Shown piece by piece: positions 18,136-27,335 of a stretch of DNA of 64,000 nt. Source of the DNA: Lachnospiraceae bacterium (GTDB taxonomy: Bacteria > Bacillota > Clostridia > Lachnospirales > Lachnospiraceae). Location: NCBI GenBank assembly GCA_024690825.1, contig JAILOK010000129.1, positions 113,237 through 177,236 of the forward strand. Reading direction: 5' to 3'. Numbering within the stretch: position 1 is the first letter of the stretch; the number at the start of each line of letters is the position of its first letter. The position numbers were made by a program, and so were the translations under genes. The notes under the pieces are model-generated. The model ran no database searches. It saw nothing but the letters and a program-made list of their open reading frames with translations, and was not told where the DNA came from.

Positions 18136-19164
18136 ATGTCTAAAAAAGATATAGCCTGGTCTGATCTTGGTTTTGGTTATATCAAAACCGACAAAAGATA
18201 TGTTTCAAATTTCAAAGACGGAAAATGGGACGACGGAACATTGACAGATGACGATATGATCATCATGAGCGAATGCGCGGGTGTGTTGCAGTATGCGCAG
18301 ACCGTTTTTGAGGGTCTTAAGGCCTATGAGACCAAAGATGGAAAGATAGTTACTTTCAGGCCGGATCTTAATGCAGACAGAATGATCGATTCCGCGAAAA
18401 GACTTGAAATGCCGCCTTTCCCCAAGGGCAGATTTATTGATGCGGTAAAACAGGTGGTAGATGCCAACAGGGACTATGTTCCCCCGTACGGGAGCGGAGC
18501 AACGCTGTATATCAGGCCTTATATGTTCGGTATCAATCCGGTCATAGGCGTAAAGCCGGCGGATGATTATCAGTTCAGGATATTTGCAACTCCCGTAGGA
18601 CCTTATTTTAAGGGAGGCGCAAAACCCATCACCGTAAAGATCAGTGATTTTGACCGTGCAGCTCCCAAAGGAACAGGAAATATCAAAGCGGGCTTAAATT
18701 ACGCCATGAGCCTTCATGCGATAGTAACAGCCCATAATGAGGGATTTGCAGAGAATATATATCTTGACAGCGCAACAAGGACCAAGATCGAGGAAACAGG
18801 CGGAGCCAATATCATCTTTGTCGATGCTGACGGGAATATCGTCATTCCGAAATCGGATTCGATCCTTCCTTCGATCACCAGAAGATCCCTTGCAATAGTT
18901 GCCGAAAAGTATCTGGGACTTAAGGTCGATCAGCGTGAAGTAACCCTGTCCGAGGTTATGAGCGGACAGTTTAAGGAGTGCGGACTTTGCGGAACCGCTG
19001 CTGTCATATCTCCGGTCGGAAGGATAAATGACCACGGTAAGGAGTTTACCTTTGAAGCGGGCATGGAAAGCATGGGCAAAGTGACTCAGAAACTGTATGA
19101 TACCCTCACAGGTATCCAGATGGGAACGATAGAAGCTCCCGAAGGATGGATATACGAGATCTGA
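18136..19164 (+). CDS. ilvE: Branched-chain amino acid aminotransferase
   Basis: This PLP-dependent fold-type IV enzyme transaminates leucine, isoleucine and valine with 2-oxoglutarate. The 342-residue length fits the IlvE type II (BCAT) group. Visible family features are GVLQYAQTVFEGLKAYETKDG, RPYMFGINPVIGV, the PLP lysine region GTGNIKAGLNYA and EETGGANIIFV. Ribosome site GGAGATGATG precedes the ATG. A strong terminator follows at 19193. No T-box or other leader element is visible in the 66-base upstream gap. Confidence 0.95.
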   Translation: MSKKDIAWSDLGFGYIKTDKRYVSNFKDGKWDDGTLTDDDMIIMSECAGVLQYAQTVFEGLKAYETKDGKIVTFRPDLNADRMIDSAKRLEMPPFPKGRFIDAVKQVVDANRDYVPPYGSGATLYIRPYMFGINPVIGVKPADDYQFRIFATPVGPYFKGGAKPITVKISDFDRAAPKGTGNIKAGLNYAMSLHAIVTAHNEGFAENIYLDSATRTKIEETGGANIIFVDADGNIVIPKSDSILPSITRRSLAIVAEKYLGLKVDQREVTLSEVMSGQFKECGLCGTAAVISPVGRINDHGKEFTFEAGMESMGKVTQKLYDTLTGIQMGTIEAPEGWIYEI

Positions 19165-19192
19165 TAGTTTTATTTTGACTTAAAAGGTACAC

Positions 19193-19224
19193 AAGGCTGT
19201 CTGTTAAGCGGACAGCCTTTTTCT
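19193..19224 (+). terminator. Rho-independent terminator after ilvE
   Basis: AAGGCTGTC (19193-19201) pairs perfectly with GACAGCCTT (19211-19219), extendable with a G-T pair around loop TTAAG, and is followed by a T run to 19222. Confidence 0.9.
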
Positions 19225-19233
19225 ATAAGAAAT

Positions 19234-19602
19234 ATGATCAATCTTTGGCTTTGTTTTTTAATCTGCATAATTGAAGGCGTGCTGTTTTCGGCTCTGTTTA
19301 TATTCGTTACCGTGAAATATCACAGGTTTCGCATTCTTTCCATGATGCTCTTCATTATCATCCTGACAGCATCTGTTTATTTCCTTTACAGAAACTCGGA
19401 AACAGTATGGTATTTTTTTGTTCATCCGTATATTTCGCTTCTTATTGTTGATCTCGCAGATCTGTATTTTTGCAGGCACGACAGATTCGAAAAACTCATT
19501 TTATGGCCTTTTTTCATACTTCCGGCTGTCTCGGGATTTGTACTCACCTGTGGATGGATATTGAAAATAAGGGCTATTTCCGAGCTCATCTCATCGTTTT
19601 AA
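19234..19602 (+). CDS. Possible small four-helix membrane protein, unknown
   Basis: A 122-residue frame that is almost wholly hydrophobic, with about four potential membrane helices separated by short charged loops (KYHRFR, YRNSE, RHDRFEK). It starts only 10 bases after the ilvE terminator and has no clear Shine-Dalgarno, so its expression is uncertain; a promoter would have to lie inside the ilvE end. No family recognised. It may be a real orphan membrane protein or a chance frame in AT-rich DNA. Confidence 0.4.
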   Translation: MINLWLCFLICIIEGVLFSALFIFVTVKYHRFRILSMMLFIIILTASVYFLYRNSETVWYFFVHPYISLLIVDLADLYFCRHDRFEKLILWPFFILPAVSGFVLTCGWILKIRAISELISSF

Positions 19603-19709
19603 GCGAAAATAAGCCAAAAAATTTAATAAAATAAAAGGAAATGCCGTTATTCCGTCGAATAATGATTATAGTGTGAAAAAAAATCCTTAAAAAAGGCGGT
19701 TTTTAATTC

Positions 19710-20720
19710 ATGTCCATCAGACAGGATCTCGAAGAGCTTGAAAAGAACACGCTAAGCCCCTATGCCACGCTGTCGGTTAATTCGATGGGAAGGGAAAGAG
19801 ATGAAGTGCAGTGCGATATACGCACTGTTTTTCAACGCGACAGGGACAGGATCCTTCATTCAAAATCATTCAGGAGACTTAAGGATAAGACCCAGGTCTT
19901 TCTGACACCGGAAGGCGATCACTATCGCACAAGGCTTACACATACACTCGAGGTTTCTCAGAATGCGAGGACTATCGCGAGGGCATTAAGGCTGAATGAA
20001 GATCTGGTGGAAGCCATCGCTTTGGGACACGATATAGGCCACACACCCTTCGGACATGCCGGGGAAAGAGCTTTAAACAGGGTCTGTTCTTTGGGATTTG
20101 TCCATTCCGAGCAGTCTTTAAGGGTAGTCGATGTTCTTGAAAGGGATATGAAGGGCTTAAATCTGACAAAAGAGGTTCGGGACGGTATTCAAAACCACCA
20201 GACAGAGGGGATGCCCTTTACGCTCGAAGGAAGAATAGTCCGGATATCAGATAAGATCGCATACATGCATCATGATATGGATGATGCGATAAGAGCTGGA
20301 ATACTCAATGACGAGGATGTGCCTGACAGCATAGGCAGGGTGGCCGGTTACAAAACTGCGGAGCGTCTGGATTATTTCATTCACGATATAGTGATCGAAA
20401 GCAAGGACAAGGATGATATAAAAATGTCTCCTCCTGCTGAAAAAGCCATGAAGGAGCTTCGGGCATGGATGTTTGAAAACGTATACAGAAATCCCAAGGC
20501 CAAAAGTCAGGAGAGTAAGGCGGAAAGCCTGATCGAGTCTCTTTATATGTACTATTTCAACAGACCGGACAAACTGCCTGCCGAATACAGGCTGTTAATG
20601 TCAAAAACAGGAGATCCGCTCGAAAAGATATGCTGTGATTTCATTTCGTCGATGACAGACAGATACGCGATAAGTCTGTATTCGGATCTTTTTATTCCTA
20701 CTTCGTGGGTGATCAGGTGA
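19710..20720 (+). CDS. dgt: Deoxyguanosinetriphosphate triphosphohydrolase-like protein
   Basis: This HD-domain dNTP triphosphohydrolase family member (336 residues) hydrolyses dNTPs to nucleosides and triphosphate. The metal-binding HD pattern is clear: RTRLTHTLEVSQNARTIAR, ALGHDIGHTPFGHAGE, and a later ISDKIAYMHHDMDDA. Length matches the short, Firmicute-type dGTPase-like group and not E. coli Dgt. The next gene dnaG overlaps its stop by four bases; dgt-dnaG-rpoD is a common Clostridial order. Confidence 0.92.
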   Translation: MSIRQDLEELEKNTLSPYATLSVNSMGRERDEVQCDIRTVFQRDRDRILHSKSFRRLKDKTQVFLTPEGDHYRTRLTHTLEVSQNARTIARALRLNEDLVEAIALGHDIGHTPFGHAGERALNRVCSLGFVHSEQSLRVVDVLERDMKGLNLTKEVRDGIQNHQTEGMPFTLEGRIVRISDKIAYMHHDMDDAIRAGILNDEDVPDSIGRVAGYKTAERLDYFIHDIVIESKDKDDIKMSPPAEKAMKELRAWMFENVYRNPKAKSQESKAESLIESLYMYYFNRPDKLPAEYRLLMSKTGDPLEKICCDFISSMTDRYAISLYSDLFIPTSWVIR

Positions 20721-22492
20721 GATACAGGGAAGATACGATCGAACAGGTCAGAACATCAAATGATATTGTTGATGTAATAGGTTCATATGTGAGGCTGAAA
20801 AGAAGCGGTGCCAATTATTTCGGTCTCTGCCCTTTTCATAATGAAAAGACAGGATCATTTTCGGTGTCGCCGTCAAAGCAGATGTTTCACTGTTTCGGAT
20901 GCGGTGAAGGCGGAAATGTCATAACCTTCATCATGAAATACGAAAATTATTCGTTTCAGGAAGCTATCAGATATCTGGCCGAGAGAGCAGGCATCACGCT
21001 TCCGGAGCCGGATGAGACCGAGGAAGAAAAAAAAGCCGCATCGCTTCGGACAAAGATACTTGAAGTAAACAAGGCGGCCGCTTATTACTACTACAAAAAG
21101 CTGTACTCTCAAAACGGTGAGATCGGACTTAAGTATTTCAAAGGAAAAAGGAAACTGACCGATGAAACGATAAAAAACTTCGGACTGGGGTTTGCCGGAA
21201 AGGGCGGAAGCGAAGTAATAAGCTACTTAAGGAGCAAAGGCTTTGATAATGAAATAATAAAAGAGGCAGGTTTATGCAATATTTCCGAAAAATACGGGAT
21301 GAGCGACAGATTCTGGAACAGAGTGATGTTCCCGATAATGGATATAAACAATCATGTGATCGGTTTTGGAGGGAGAGTATTGGGAGATGCCGAACCCAAA
21401 TATCTGAACACATCCGAAACAAAGGTCTTTGAAAAGAGCAGAAACATGTACGGCCTGAATGTCGCAAAGCGTTCCAGAAAGGATTACCGGATAGTCTGCG
21501 AGGGTTATATTGATGTGATCTCCATGCATCAGGCCGGATTTACCGAGGCGGTTGCGTCGTTGGGAACCGCTTTTACATCGGGACACGCCAGCATACTTCA
21601 CAGATACACAAATGAGGTACGGCTTATATATGACAGCGATGAACCGGGAATAAAGGCAGCGCTTCGCGCAATACCATTATGTAACGAAGCCGGGCTTGTC
21701 GCCAGAATGGTGGACCTTACGCCGCATAAAGACCCGGATGAATTCATAAATGCCAAAGGGGCTGAAGAGTTTCAGAAAAGGCTCGACAGCGCTGAAAACT
21801 CATTTTTCTACAGTCTGCGAATGTCGGAAAGGGAATATGATCTTAACGATCCCGAAGGCAGGACGGCATTTCAGACACATGCCGCGGCAATGCTGTCGGA
21901 TATTGAGGATGAACTGAAAAGAGAAAATTACATAAGCTCGGTCGCGGCAAAATATATGATCAACGAAAATACCTTAAGGAAGGCAGTGGTAAACGAGGCG
22001 GTAAAAAAAGAAAGCGAGAGTATCCGGCTGAGAACATACCGGACTCCCGAAAAGAAGCCGGAAGATGACGGCACGACAAGCGCTGAAAAATACCTGCTGA
22101 CCTGGCTTACCGATGAAAACTATCTGTTCAAAGAGATCTCGGGCTATTTGAATTATGATGACTTCACGGAGGGCGTAACCAGGGAATGCGCAAAACTCCT
22201 GTTTGAACAGATGGCTGACGGTCATTGTGAACCGGCATCGATAATAGACAGATTTGAAGATGAAGATGAACACAAAAAAGTAGCATCCATCTTCAGCACA
22301 AAACTGAATGCGGTAGAATCCGGTCCCGAAAAGAGCCGGGCGCTGACAGATCTGGTTGTAAGGATCAAAGAGGCATCGCTTAAAAGACAGTCTGATGATG
22401 AGACTGATGAAGGAGGCGAAAATCTTCTTCAGAAAAGGATCAGGATCAGAAAGGCAATGGATGCGTTGAAAAATCTGAAAATAGAAGTATAG
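20717..22492 (+). CDS. dnaG: DNA primase
   Basis: DnaG makes RNA primers at the replication fork. The 591-residue protein has the N-terminal zinc ribbon (LCPFHNEKTGSF...CFGCG), the RNA polymerase domain, and a TOPRIM fold (VCEGYIDVISMHQAGF; YDSDEPGIKAAL), then a helicase-binding C-terminal region. I place the start at GTG 20717 (protein begins MRYREDTIEQVR, the usual DnaG N-terminus), overlapping the dgt stop by four bases; an alternative in-frame GTG lies at 20705. Neither has a strong ribosome site, consistent with translational coupling. Confidence 0.96.
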   Translation: MRYREDTIEQVRTSNDIVDVIGSYVRLKRSGANYFGLCPFHNEKTGSFSVSPSKQMFHCFGCGEGGNVITFIMKYENYSFQEAIRYLAERAGITLPEPDETEEEKKAASLRTKILEVNKAAAYYYYKKLYSQNGEIGLKYFKGKRKLTDETIKNFGLGFAGKGGSEVISYLRSKGFDNEIIKEAGLCNISEKYGMSDRFWNRVMFPIMDINNHVIGFGGRVLGDAEPKYLNTSETKVFEKSRNMYGLNVAKRSRKDYRIVCEGYIDVISMHQAGFTEAVASLGTAFTSGHASILHRYTNEVRLIYDSDEPGIKAALRAIPLCNEAGLVARMVDLTPHKDPDEFINAKGAEEFQKRLDSAENSFFYSLRMSEREYDLNDPEGRTAFQTHAAAMLSDIEDELKRENYISSVAAKYMINENTLRKAVVNEAVKKESESIRLRTYRTPEKKPEDDGTTSAEKYLLTWLTDENYLFKEISGYLNYDDFTEGVTRECAKLLFEQMADGHCEPASIIDRFEDEDEHKKVASIFSTKLNAVESGPEKSRALTDLVVRIKEASLKRQSDDETDEGGENLLQKRIRIRKAMDALKNLKIEV

Positions 22493-22502
22493 CAAGAAGT
22501 CA

Positions 22503-22541
22503 GATACCGTTAATGACCGTTTTGTGGTCAATTACGGTATC
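22503..22541. promoter_or_regulatory. Long hairpin between dnaG and rpoD
   Basis: GATACCGTTAATGACC at 22503 pairs with GGTCAATTACGGTATC ending at 22541 (16-base arms with a small internal mismatch, 7-base loop). There is no T run, so it is not a typical terminator; it may be an RNA processing site or operator in the macromolecular-synthesis operon. Confidence 0.45.
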
Positions 22542-22596
22542 GGCATCCGACCGGTAAGTCAAATATAAAACTATAAAATATAGAGGTGATGAAAAA

Positions 22597-23715
22597 ATGG
22601 ACGAAGCAATGCAGGAAAAGTTTGAAGAAAAACTGAAAAGCATAGTGGAAAAAGGCAAGAAAAGAAAGAATGTGCTTGAAAATCAGGATATCATCGATCA
22701 TTTTAAGGGCATTGATCTCGGCGAAGAGCAATACGACCGGATATGGGAAACTCTTGAATCAAACGGAATAGATGTGCTGAAGATCGCCGAGGAAGTTGAC
22801 GACGATGATGATGTTGACAGCGAGACTCTCGAAGAAGAGGAGGAGATCGATGTTGAAAATATCGATCTTTCGGTTCCTGATTCGGTTTCAATAGAAGATC
22901 CGGTAAGGATGTATCTGAAAGAGATCGGAAAGGTTTCGCTCCTGACGGCAGGTGAAGAGATCGAACTTGCAAAAAGGATGGAGCTGGGTGACGAAGAAGC
23001 CAAGAAAAAACTGGCTGAAGCAAACTTAAGACTCGTGGTCAGCATCGCAAAGCGCTATGTTGGAAGAGGGATGCTCTTTCTTGACCTGATACAGGAAGGC
23101 AATCTGGGACTTATCAAGGCAGTTGAAAAATTTGATTACCGCAAAGGATATAAATTTTCAACCTATGCCACATGGTGGATCAGACAGGCCATAACCAGAG
23201 CAATCGCCGATCAGGCCCGTACCATCAGGATCCCTGTTCACATGGTTGAGACAATAAATAAGCTTATAAGGGTATCCAGGCAGCTGCTTCAGGAACTCGG
23301 GCGTGAACCAACCCCCGAAGAGATTGCCGAAAAAATGAATATGCCCGTTGAGAGAGTCAGGGAAATATTGAAGATATCGCAGGAACCGGTGTCTTTGGAG
23401 ACTCCGATAGGAGAGGAAGAGGACAGTCATCTCGGAGATTTCATTCAGGATGACCAGGTTCCGGTGCCGGCTGATGCGGCTGCATTTGAACTCTTAAAAG
23501 AGCAGCTCAACGAGGTATTGGACACTCTGACGGAAAGAGAACAGAAGGTGCTGCGTCTCCGCTTCGGTTTGGATGACGGAAGGGCAAGGACTCTTGAAGA
23601 AGTCGGAAAACAGTTTTCCGTAACAAGAGAAAGGATCAGGCAGATAGAAGCAAAAGCCTTAAGAAAATTAAGACACCCTTCCAGATCAAGAAAACTTAAG
23701 GATTATCTCGAATGA
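22597..23715 (+). CDS. rpoD: Primary sigma factor sigma-A (RpoD)
   Basis: This is the housekeeping sigma-70 factor. The 372-residue product has a short region 1.1 with a very acidic patch ([19 protein letters not shown]), region 1.2 ([16 protein letters not shown]), the invariant region 2 ([35 protein letters not shown]), region 3 ([13 protein letters not shown]) and region 4 helix-turn-helix ([20 protein letters not shown]). The order dnaG-rpoD-trmK is standard for Firmicutes. GAGGTGATG precedes the start. Confidence 0.98.
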   Translation: MDEAMQEKFEEKLKSIVEKGKKRKNVLENQDIIDHFKGIDLGEEQYDRIWETLESNGIDVLKIAEEVDDDDDVDSETLEEEEEIDVENIDLSVPDSVSIEDPVRMYLKEIGKVSLLTAGEEIELAKRMELGDEEAKKKLAEANLRLVVSIAKRYVGRGMLFLDLIQEGNLGLIKAVEKFDYRKGYKFSTYATWWIRQAITRAIADQARTIRIPVHMVETINKLIRVSRQLLQELGREPTPEEIAEKMNMPVERVREILKISQEPVSLETPIGEEEDSHLGDFIQDDQVPVPADAAAFELLKEQLNEVLDTLTEREQKVLRLRFGLDDGRARTLEEVGKQFSVTRERIRQIEAKALRKLRHPSRSRKLKDYLE

Positions 23716-24416
23716 CAGATCTTTCGGGACGGCTTAAAGACATAGCTTATGAGTGCACAGACAGCGATATACTTGTTGATATCGGATGCGATCATGCACT
23801 TGTTCCCATAAGTCTCCTTGAAAGCGGCGGGATAAGTTTTGCTTTCGCATCGGATATAAACAAAGGTCCTATTGAAGCTGCAAAAAGGAATGCCCTTGCT
23901 GCGGGTGTGGAAGACAGGATGAACTTTATCGTAGCAGACGGCCTTTCGGGAATAGACACTTCGGATCCGATGTTTGCAAATAAAAAGACCGCGCTTTTGA
24001 TCTCGGGAATGGGCGGACCACTGATCGAAAAGATCCTCCTTCAAGGACAGGAAGTTCTGCCTCTTTTTGAAAAATTTGTTTTTTCACCGCATTCAAAGAT
24101 CGGAGATTTCAGGAGATTTCTCGGGAAGAACGGATTTTCCATCCGCCATGAGAAGCTGACGAAAGAAGAGGGAAAGTTCTATTTCATAATGTTCTGTACG
24201 CCGGGGGATGATATGTGCGGGAATGATATGGAATATGAACTCGGTCCCGGTTTTTTTGAGGAAAAGTACGAAGAAAAGAGAGATTTTCTCGTTCGAAATC
24301 TCAAAGTGAACGAAGATCTCTGCCGTAATGAGGCAATACCGCCCCAAAAAAAGGCGGAAACAGAAAAAATGAGGCTCATGTATAAAAAGGCGGTAAAAAT
24401 ATATGATATGCGCTGA
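23712..24416 (+). CDS. trmK: tRNA (adenine-22-N1)-methyltransferase TrmK
   Basis: TrmK methylates N1 of A22 in tRNAs. The 234-residue protein has a Rossmann methyltransferase domain with the SAM-binding motif [32 protein letters not shown] and the catalytic-loop region [17 protein letters not shown]-terminal helical segment follows. The start overlaps the rpoD stop (ATGA), the normal Firmicute arrangement. Confidence 0.93.
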   Translation: MTDLSGRLKDIAYECTDSDILVDIGCDHALVPISLLESGGISFAFASDINKGPIEAAKRNALAAGVEDRMNFIVADGLSGIDTSDPMFANKKTALLISGMGGPLIEKILLQGQEVLPLFEKFVFSPHSKIGDFRRFLGKNGFSIRHEKLTKEEGKFYFIMFCTPGDDMCGNDMEYELGPGFFEEKYEEKRDFLVRNLKVNEDLCRNEAIPPQKKAETEKMRLMYKKAVKIYDMR

Positions 24417-25173
24417 ACTGATAGATCTTTTTAATGATATAGCGGATCCCTCTTTAAGTTCCGACTGGGATAATCCGGGACTTATAGTCGGTGATGAGAA
24501 TATGGCCGTAAAAAGGATCCTGGTTGCCCTTGACGCCACTGACGAGGTCATAGATGAAGCTGTGGAGCTTAAAGTCGATCTTATTCTCACACATCATCCG
24601 CTCATATTCAAGGGAATAAAGAAGGTGAACGGTTCCGATTTTACGGGAAGACGGATCCTGCGTCTCATTAAAAATGATATTTCCTGTTTTGCCATGCATA
24701 CCGACTTTGACATAGCATGTATGGGCGGGGAAGCATCAGACAGGATAGGCCTGAAAAATTCCCGTATTCTCCAGGCAGTTTCCGAAAACGAGGGTTTCGG
24801 AAGGATAGGCGATCTGCCGAAGAGCATGAGCGTATCTGAGCTCTGCGATCTTGTTAAGGAAAGATTTTACATAGAATATGTGAAGGTTTTCGGGGATTTG
24901 GATACTGTTGTCAGCACAGCGGCCGTCATGCCCGGATCCGGCGCTTCTGCCATAGATGATGCCATAGAAAACGGAGCAGATGTACTTATTACCGGTGACA
25001 TAGATCACCATGAGGGTATTGATTCGGTCGAAAAAAACCTTATCATAATAGATGCGGGACATTTCGGACTGGAAAAGATCTTTATAGACTATATGAAAGA
25101 CTATATAGAGAGAAATACGGAAGGCCTGGAAGTATATACTGACATAAAGGAAAGAGGCTTTACGATAATATAA
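24403..25173 (+). CDS. Nif3-like dinuclear metal centre protein (YqfO family)
   Basis: The 256-residue protein carries the family's metal ligands: LTHHPLIFKGIKK, CFAMHTDFDIA and TGDIDHHEGID. Members bind two metals; a GTP cyclohydrolase 1 type 2 name is often used in databases but the physiological role is not settled. It starts 14 bases inside trmK, so the two are coupled. The family's optional middle PII-like domain is absent, so this is the short form. Confidence 0.92.
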   Translation: MICAELIDLFNDIADPSLSSDWDNPGLIVGDENMAVKRILVALDATDEVIDEAVELKVDLILTHHPLIFKGIKKVNGSDFTGRRILRLIKNDISCFAMHTDFDIACMGGEASDRIGLKNSRILQAVSENEGFGRIGDLPKSMSVSELCDLVKERFYIEYVKVFGDLDTVVSTAAVMPGSGASAIDDAIENGADVLITGDIDHHEGIDSVEKNLIIIDAGHFGLEKIFIDYMKDYIERNTEGLEVYTDIKERGFTII

Positions 25174-25188
25174 GAAGGATGGTTTAAG

Positions 25189-26853
25189 ATGGACAGAGAG
25201 TATATTGTAAAATATAAAGATAAGGAATACAGATACAAAGAGCATACATCTTTTCAGAAGATCGCAGAAGACTTCAGGCAGGATTTTGATGCCGACATCG
25301 TCCTGGCAGTGGTAAACGATAAACTTCAGGAGCTGTTTCACACTTTGGAACAGGACTGCACGATAAGCTTCGAGACGACAAAGAGCACGGCAGGACACAA
25401 GGCTTATAAAAGATCGGCCTGTCTGCTGTTGATATCGGCGTTTTATGATGTGATCGGAAAAGAGAATATCGAATTCTTCAGAGTTGAGTTTTCCATCGGA
25501 GCGGGGTACTACTGCTTTGCCAAGGGAAATTTCAAACTTGATGAGGCTCTCATCCAAAAGATCAGGGCCAGGATGGACGATATAGTAAAAAATGATGCCG
25601 TAATAAAAAAAGAATCAAGGAATCTTTCCGAAATGCTTGAACAGTTCAAGGCGGAAGGCAGGACTGACAAGGAAAAGCTGTTCAAATACAGGAGACATTC
25701 TACCGTAAACATATATACCCTTAACGGATATGAGGATTATTATTACGGCTATATGGTGCCGTCTGCAGGTTATATTAAATACTATGATCTGCTGCTTCAC
25801 GATGACGGTCTCATATTGCAGCTACCCGAAAGAAAAGAACCGACTGTGGTGCCCAGACACAAAAGCAGCAAAAAACTGTTCCGCACCATGTGGACCTCAA
25901 ACATCTGGGGTGAGATGATTGGAATAGGAACCGTAGGCGATCTGAACGAAAAGATCAGTTCGGGCGGAATGCAGGAAACGATTCTTGTCCAGGAAGCGCT
26001 GCAGGAAAGCAGGATCGGTGATATAGCCAAATGGATAAAGACAAAGGGAAACAGAAGGTTCGTAATGATAGCCGGTCCTTCTTCCTCGGGAAAGACCACT
26101 TTCTCACACAGGCTGTCCATAGAACTGATAGCTCACGGAATGAAACCGCATCCCATAGCGCTTGATAATTATTTTAAGAACAGGGAGGATACTCCTGTTG
26201 ACGAGGACGGAAATTATGACTTTGAATGTCTTGAAGCCATAGATGTGGAAGGCTTTAATAAGGACATGACAAAGCTTCTGGGCGGTGATGAGGTTGAACT
26301 GCCGACCTTTAATTTCAAGACCGGAAAAAGGGAGTACAAAGGCAATTTTCTTAAACTGAATGAAGATGATGTTCTTGTTATCGAGGGCATTCACGGACTT
26401 AACGACAAGCTTTCGTATTCACTTCCGCCCGAAAGCAAATACAAGATATATATAAGCGCACTGACTACGCTGAATGTGGATGACCATAACAGGGTTCCGA
26501 CTACAGACGGAAGACTGATACGAAGGATAGTGCGTGATTTCCGGACGCGCGGAGCGTCAGCATCCAAGACGCTTAATATGTGGGGGTCGGTCAGGCGCGG
26601 AGAGGAAAAATACATTTTCCCCTTCCAGGAGAGCGCAGATGCAATGTTCAACTCTCATCTGATATATGAACTTGCTGTATTAAAGCCTTTTGTGGAACCT
26701 CTGCTCTTTGGGATAACAAAGGAAGATCCGGCATATCAGGAGGCCAAAAGGCTTCTGAAATTCCTGGAATATTTTCTGGCGATCGATACGGCATCCATAC
26801 CTAACAATTCGATAGTAAGGGAATTTATCGGAGGTTCATGTTTTAACGTATAA
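25189..26853 (+). CDS. Uridine kinase-like nucleoside kinase with N-terminal TGS/ThrRS-like region
   Basis: The 554-residue protein has an N-terminal half that resembles the TGS and editing-domain region of threonyl-tRNA synthetase (about 1-200) and a C-terminal uridine kinase/phosphoribulokinase P-loop domain. The Walker A sequence is AGPSSSGKTTFSHRL near residue 292, then the substrate region LDNYFKNREDTP and EGIHGLNDKL. Families with this fusion are common in Clostridia and are annotated as nucleoside kinase; the substrate cannot be told from sequence. It follows nif3 by 15 bases. Confidence 0.85.
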   Translation: MDREYIVKYKDKEYRYKEHTSFQKIAEDFRQDFDADIVLAVVNDKLQELFHTLEQDCTISFETTKSTAGHKAYKRSACLLLISAFYDVIGKENIEFFRVEFSIGAGYYCFAKGNFKLDEALIQKIRARMDDIVKNDAVIKKESRNLSEMLEQFKAEGRTDKEKLFKYRRHSTVNIYTLNGYEDYYYGYMVPSAGYIKYYDLLLHDDGLILQLPERKEPTVVPRHKSSKKLFRTMWTSNIWGEMIGIGTVGDLNEKISSGGMQETILVQEALQESRIGDIAKWIKTKGNRRFVMIAGPSSSGKTTFSHRLSIELIAHGMKPHPIALDNYFKNREDTPVDEDGNYDFECLEAIDVEGFNKDMTKLLGGDEVELPTFNFKTGKREYKGNFLKLNEDDVLVIEGIHGLNDKLSYSLPPESKYKIYISALTTLNVDDHNRVPTTDGRLIRRIVRDFRTRGASASKTLNMWGSVRRGEEKYIFPFQESADAMFNSHLIYELAVLKPFVEPLLFGITKEDPAYQEAKRLLKFLEYFLAIDTASIPNNSIVREFIGGSCFNV

Positions 26854-26856
26854 AAT

Positions 26857-27210
26857 AAGCGGACCGGATGATGGCGGGGCCGTAAGATTTACGGCAACGA
26901 GGAAAGTCCGGGCTTCACAGGGCAGGATGACGGATAACGTCCGCCCGGGGTGACCCGCGGGAAAGCGCAACAGAAAATATACCGCCGAATGCGCCGCAAG
27001 GTGTTCATGGTAAGGTTGAAATGGCAGTGTAAGAGACTACCGCGGTTGTGGTAACACAGCCGGCATTGCAAGCCCCATCCGAAGCAAGAACAAATTTGAA
27101 AGCCATAGGCCTGCCCGGTCTGCTTTCGTGGTAGTTCGCTGAAGACTGTCGGTAACGGCAGCCTTAGACAGATCATCATCCAAGACAAAACCCGGCTTAC
27201 AGGTCCGCTT
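26857..27210 (+). ncRNA. rnpB: RNase P RNA (bacterial class A)
   Basis: This is the catalytic RNA of RNase P, about 354 bases. AAGCGGACC at the start pairs with GGTCCGCTT at the end (helix P1). The conserved core is clear: GAGGAAAGTCCGGGC just after P2/P3, GCGCAACAGAAAATATACC in the centre, and CAGACAGAT-like AGACAGATCATCATCC before the 3' part with ACAAAACCCGGCTTACA. Class A is judged from the general layout and the 3' AACCCGGCTTA segment. It lies in the same direction as the upstream kinase gene; no T-run terminator follows. Confidence 0.97.
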
Positions 27211-27230
27211 ATTCTTATATAGTATCTGCA

Positions 27231-27258
27231 TCATCGAAGACATATATGTCTTCGATGA
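27231..27258. promoter_or_regulatory. Perfect 28-base palindrome between rnpB and proA
   Basis: The sequence from 27231 to 27258 is exactly its own reverse complement, centred on CATATATG with arms TCATCGAAGA and TCTTCGATGA. No T run follows on either side. It lies 11 bases upstream of the proA -35 box, which suits a dimeric repressor/activator operator; RNA cleavage or termination of rnpB are alternatives. Confidence 0.55.
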
Positions 27259-27268
27259 AGGCTATACT

Positions 27269-27297
27269 TTGACATATATTATAGGTGTGTATACAAT
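27269..27297 (+). promoter_or_regulatory. Sigma-A promoter of proA
   Basis: TTGACA (27269-27274), a 17-base spacer and TACAAT (27292-27297): perfect -35 and a five-of-six -10 box, 38 bases before the proA start codon. Confidence 0.85.
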
Positions 27298-27335
27298 ATA
27301 GATTGATAATTGTCATTTAATAAGGGAGATTATTG

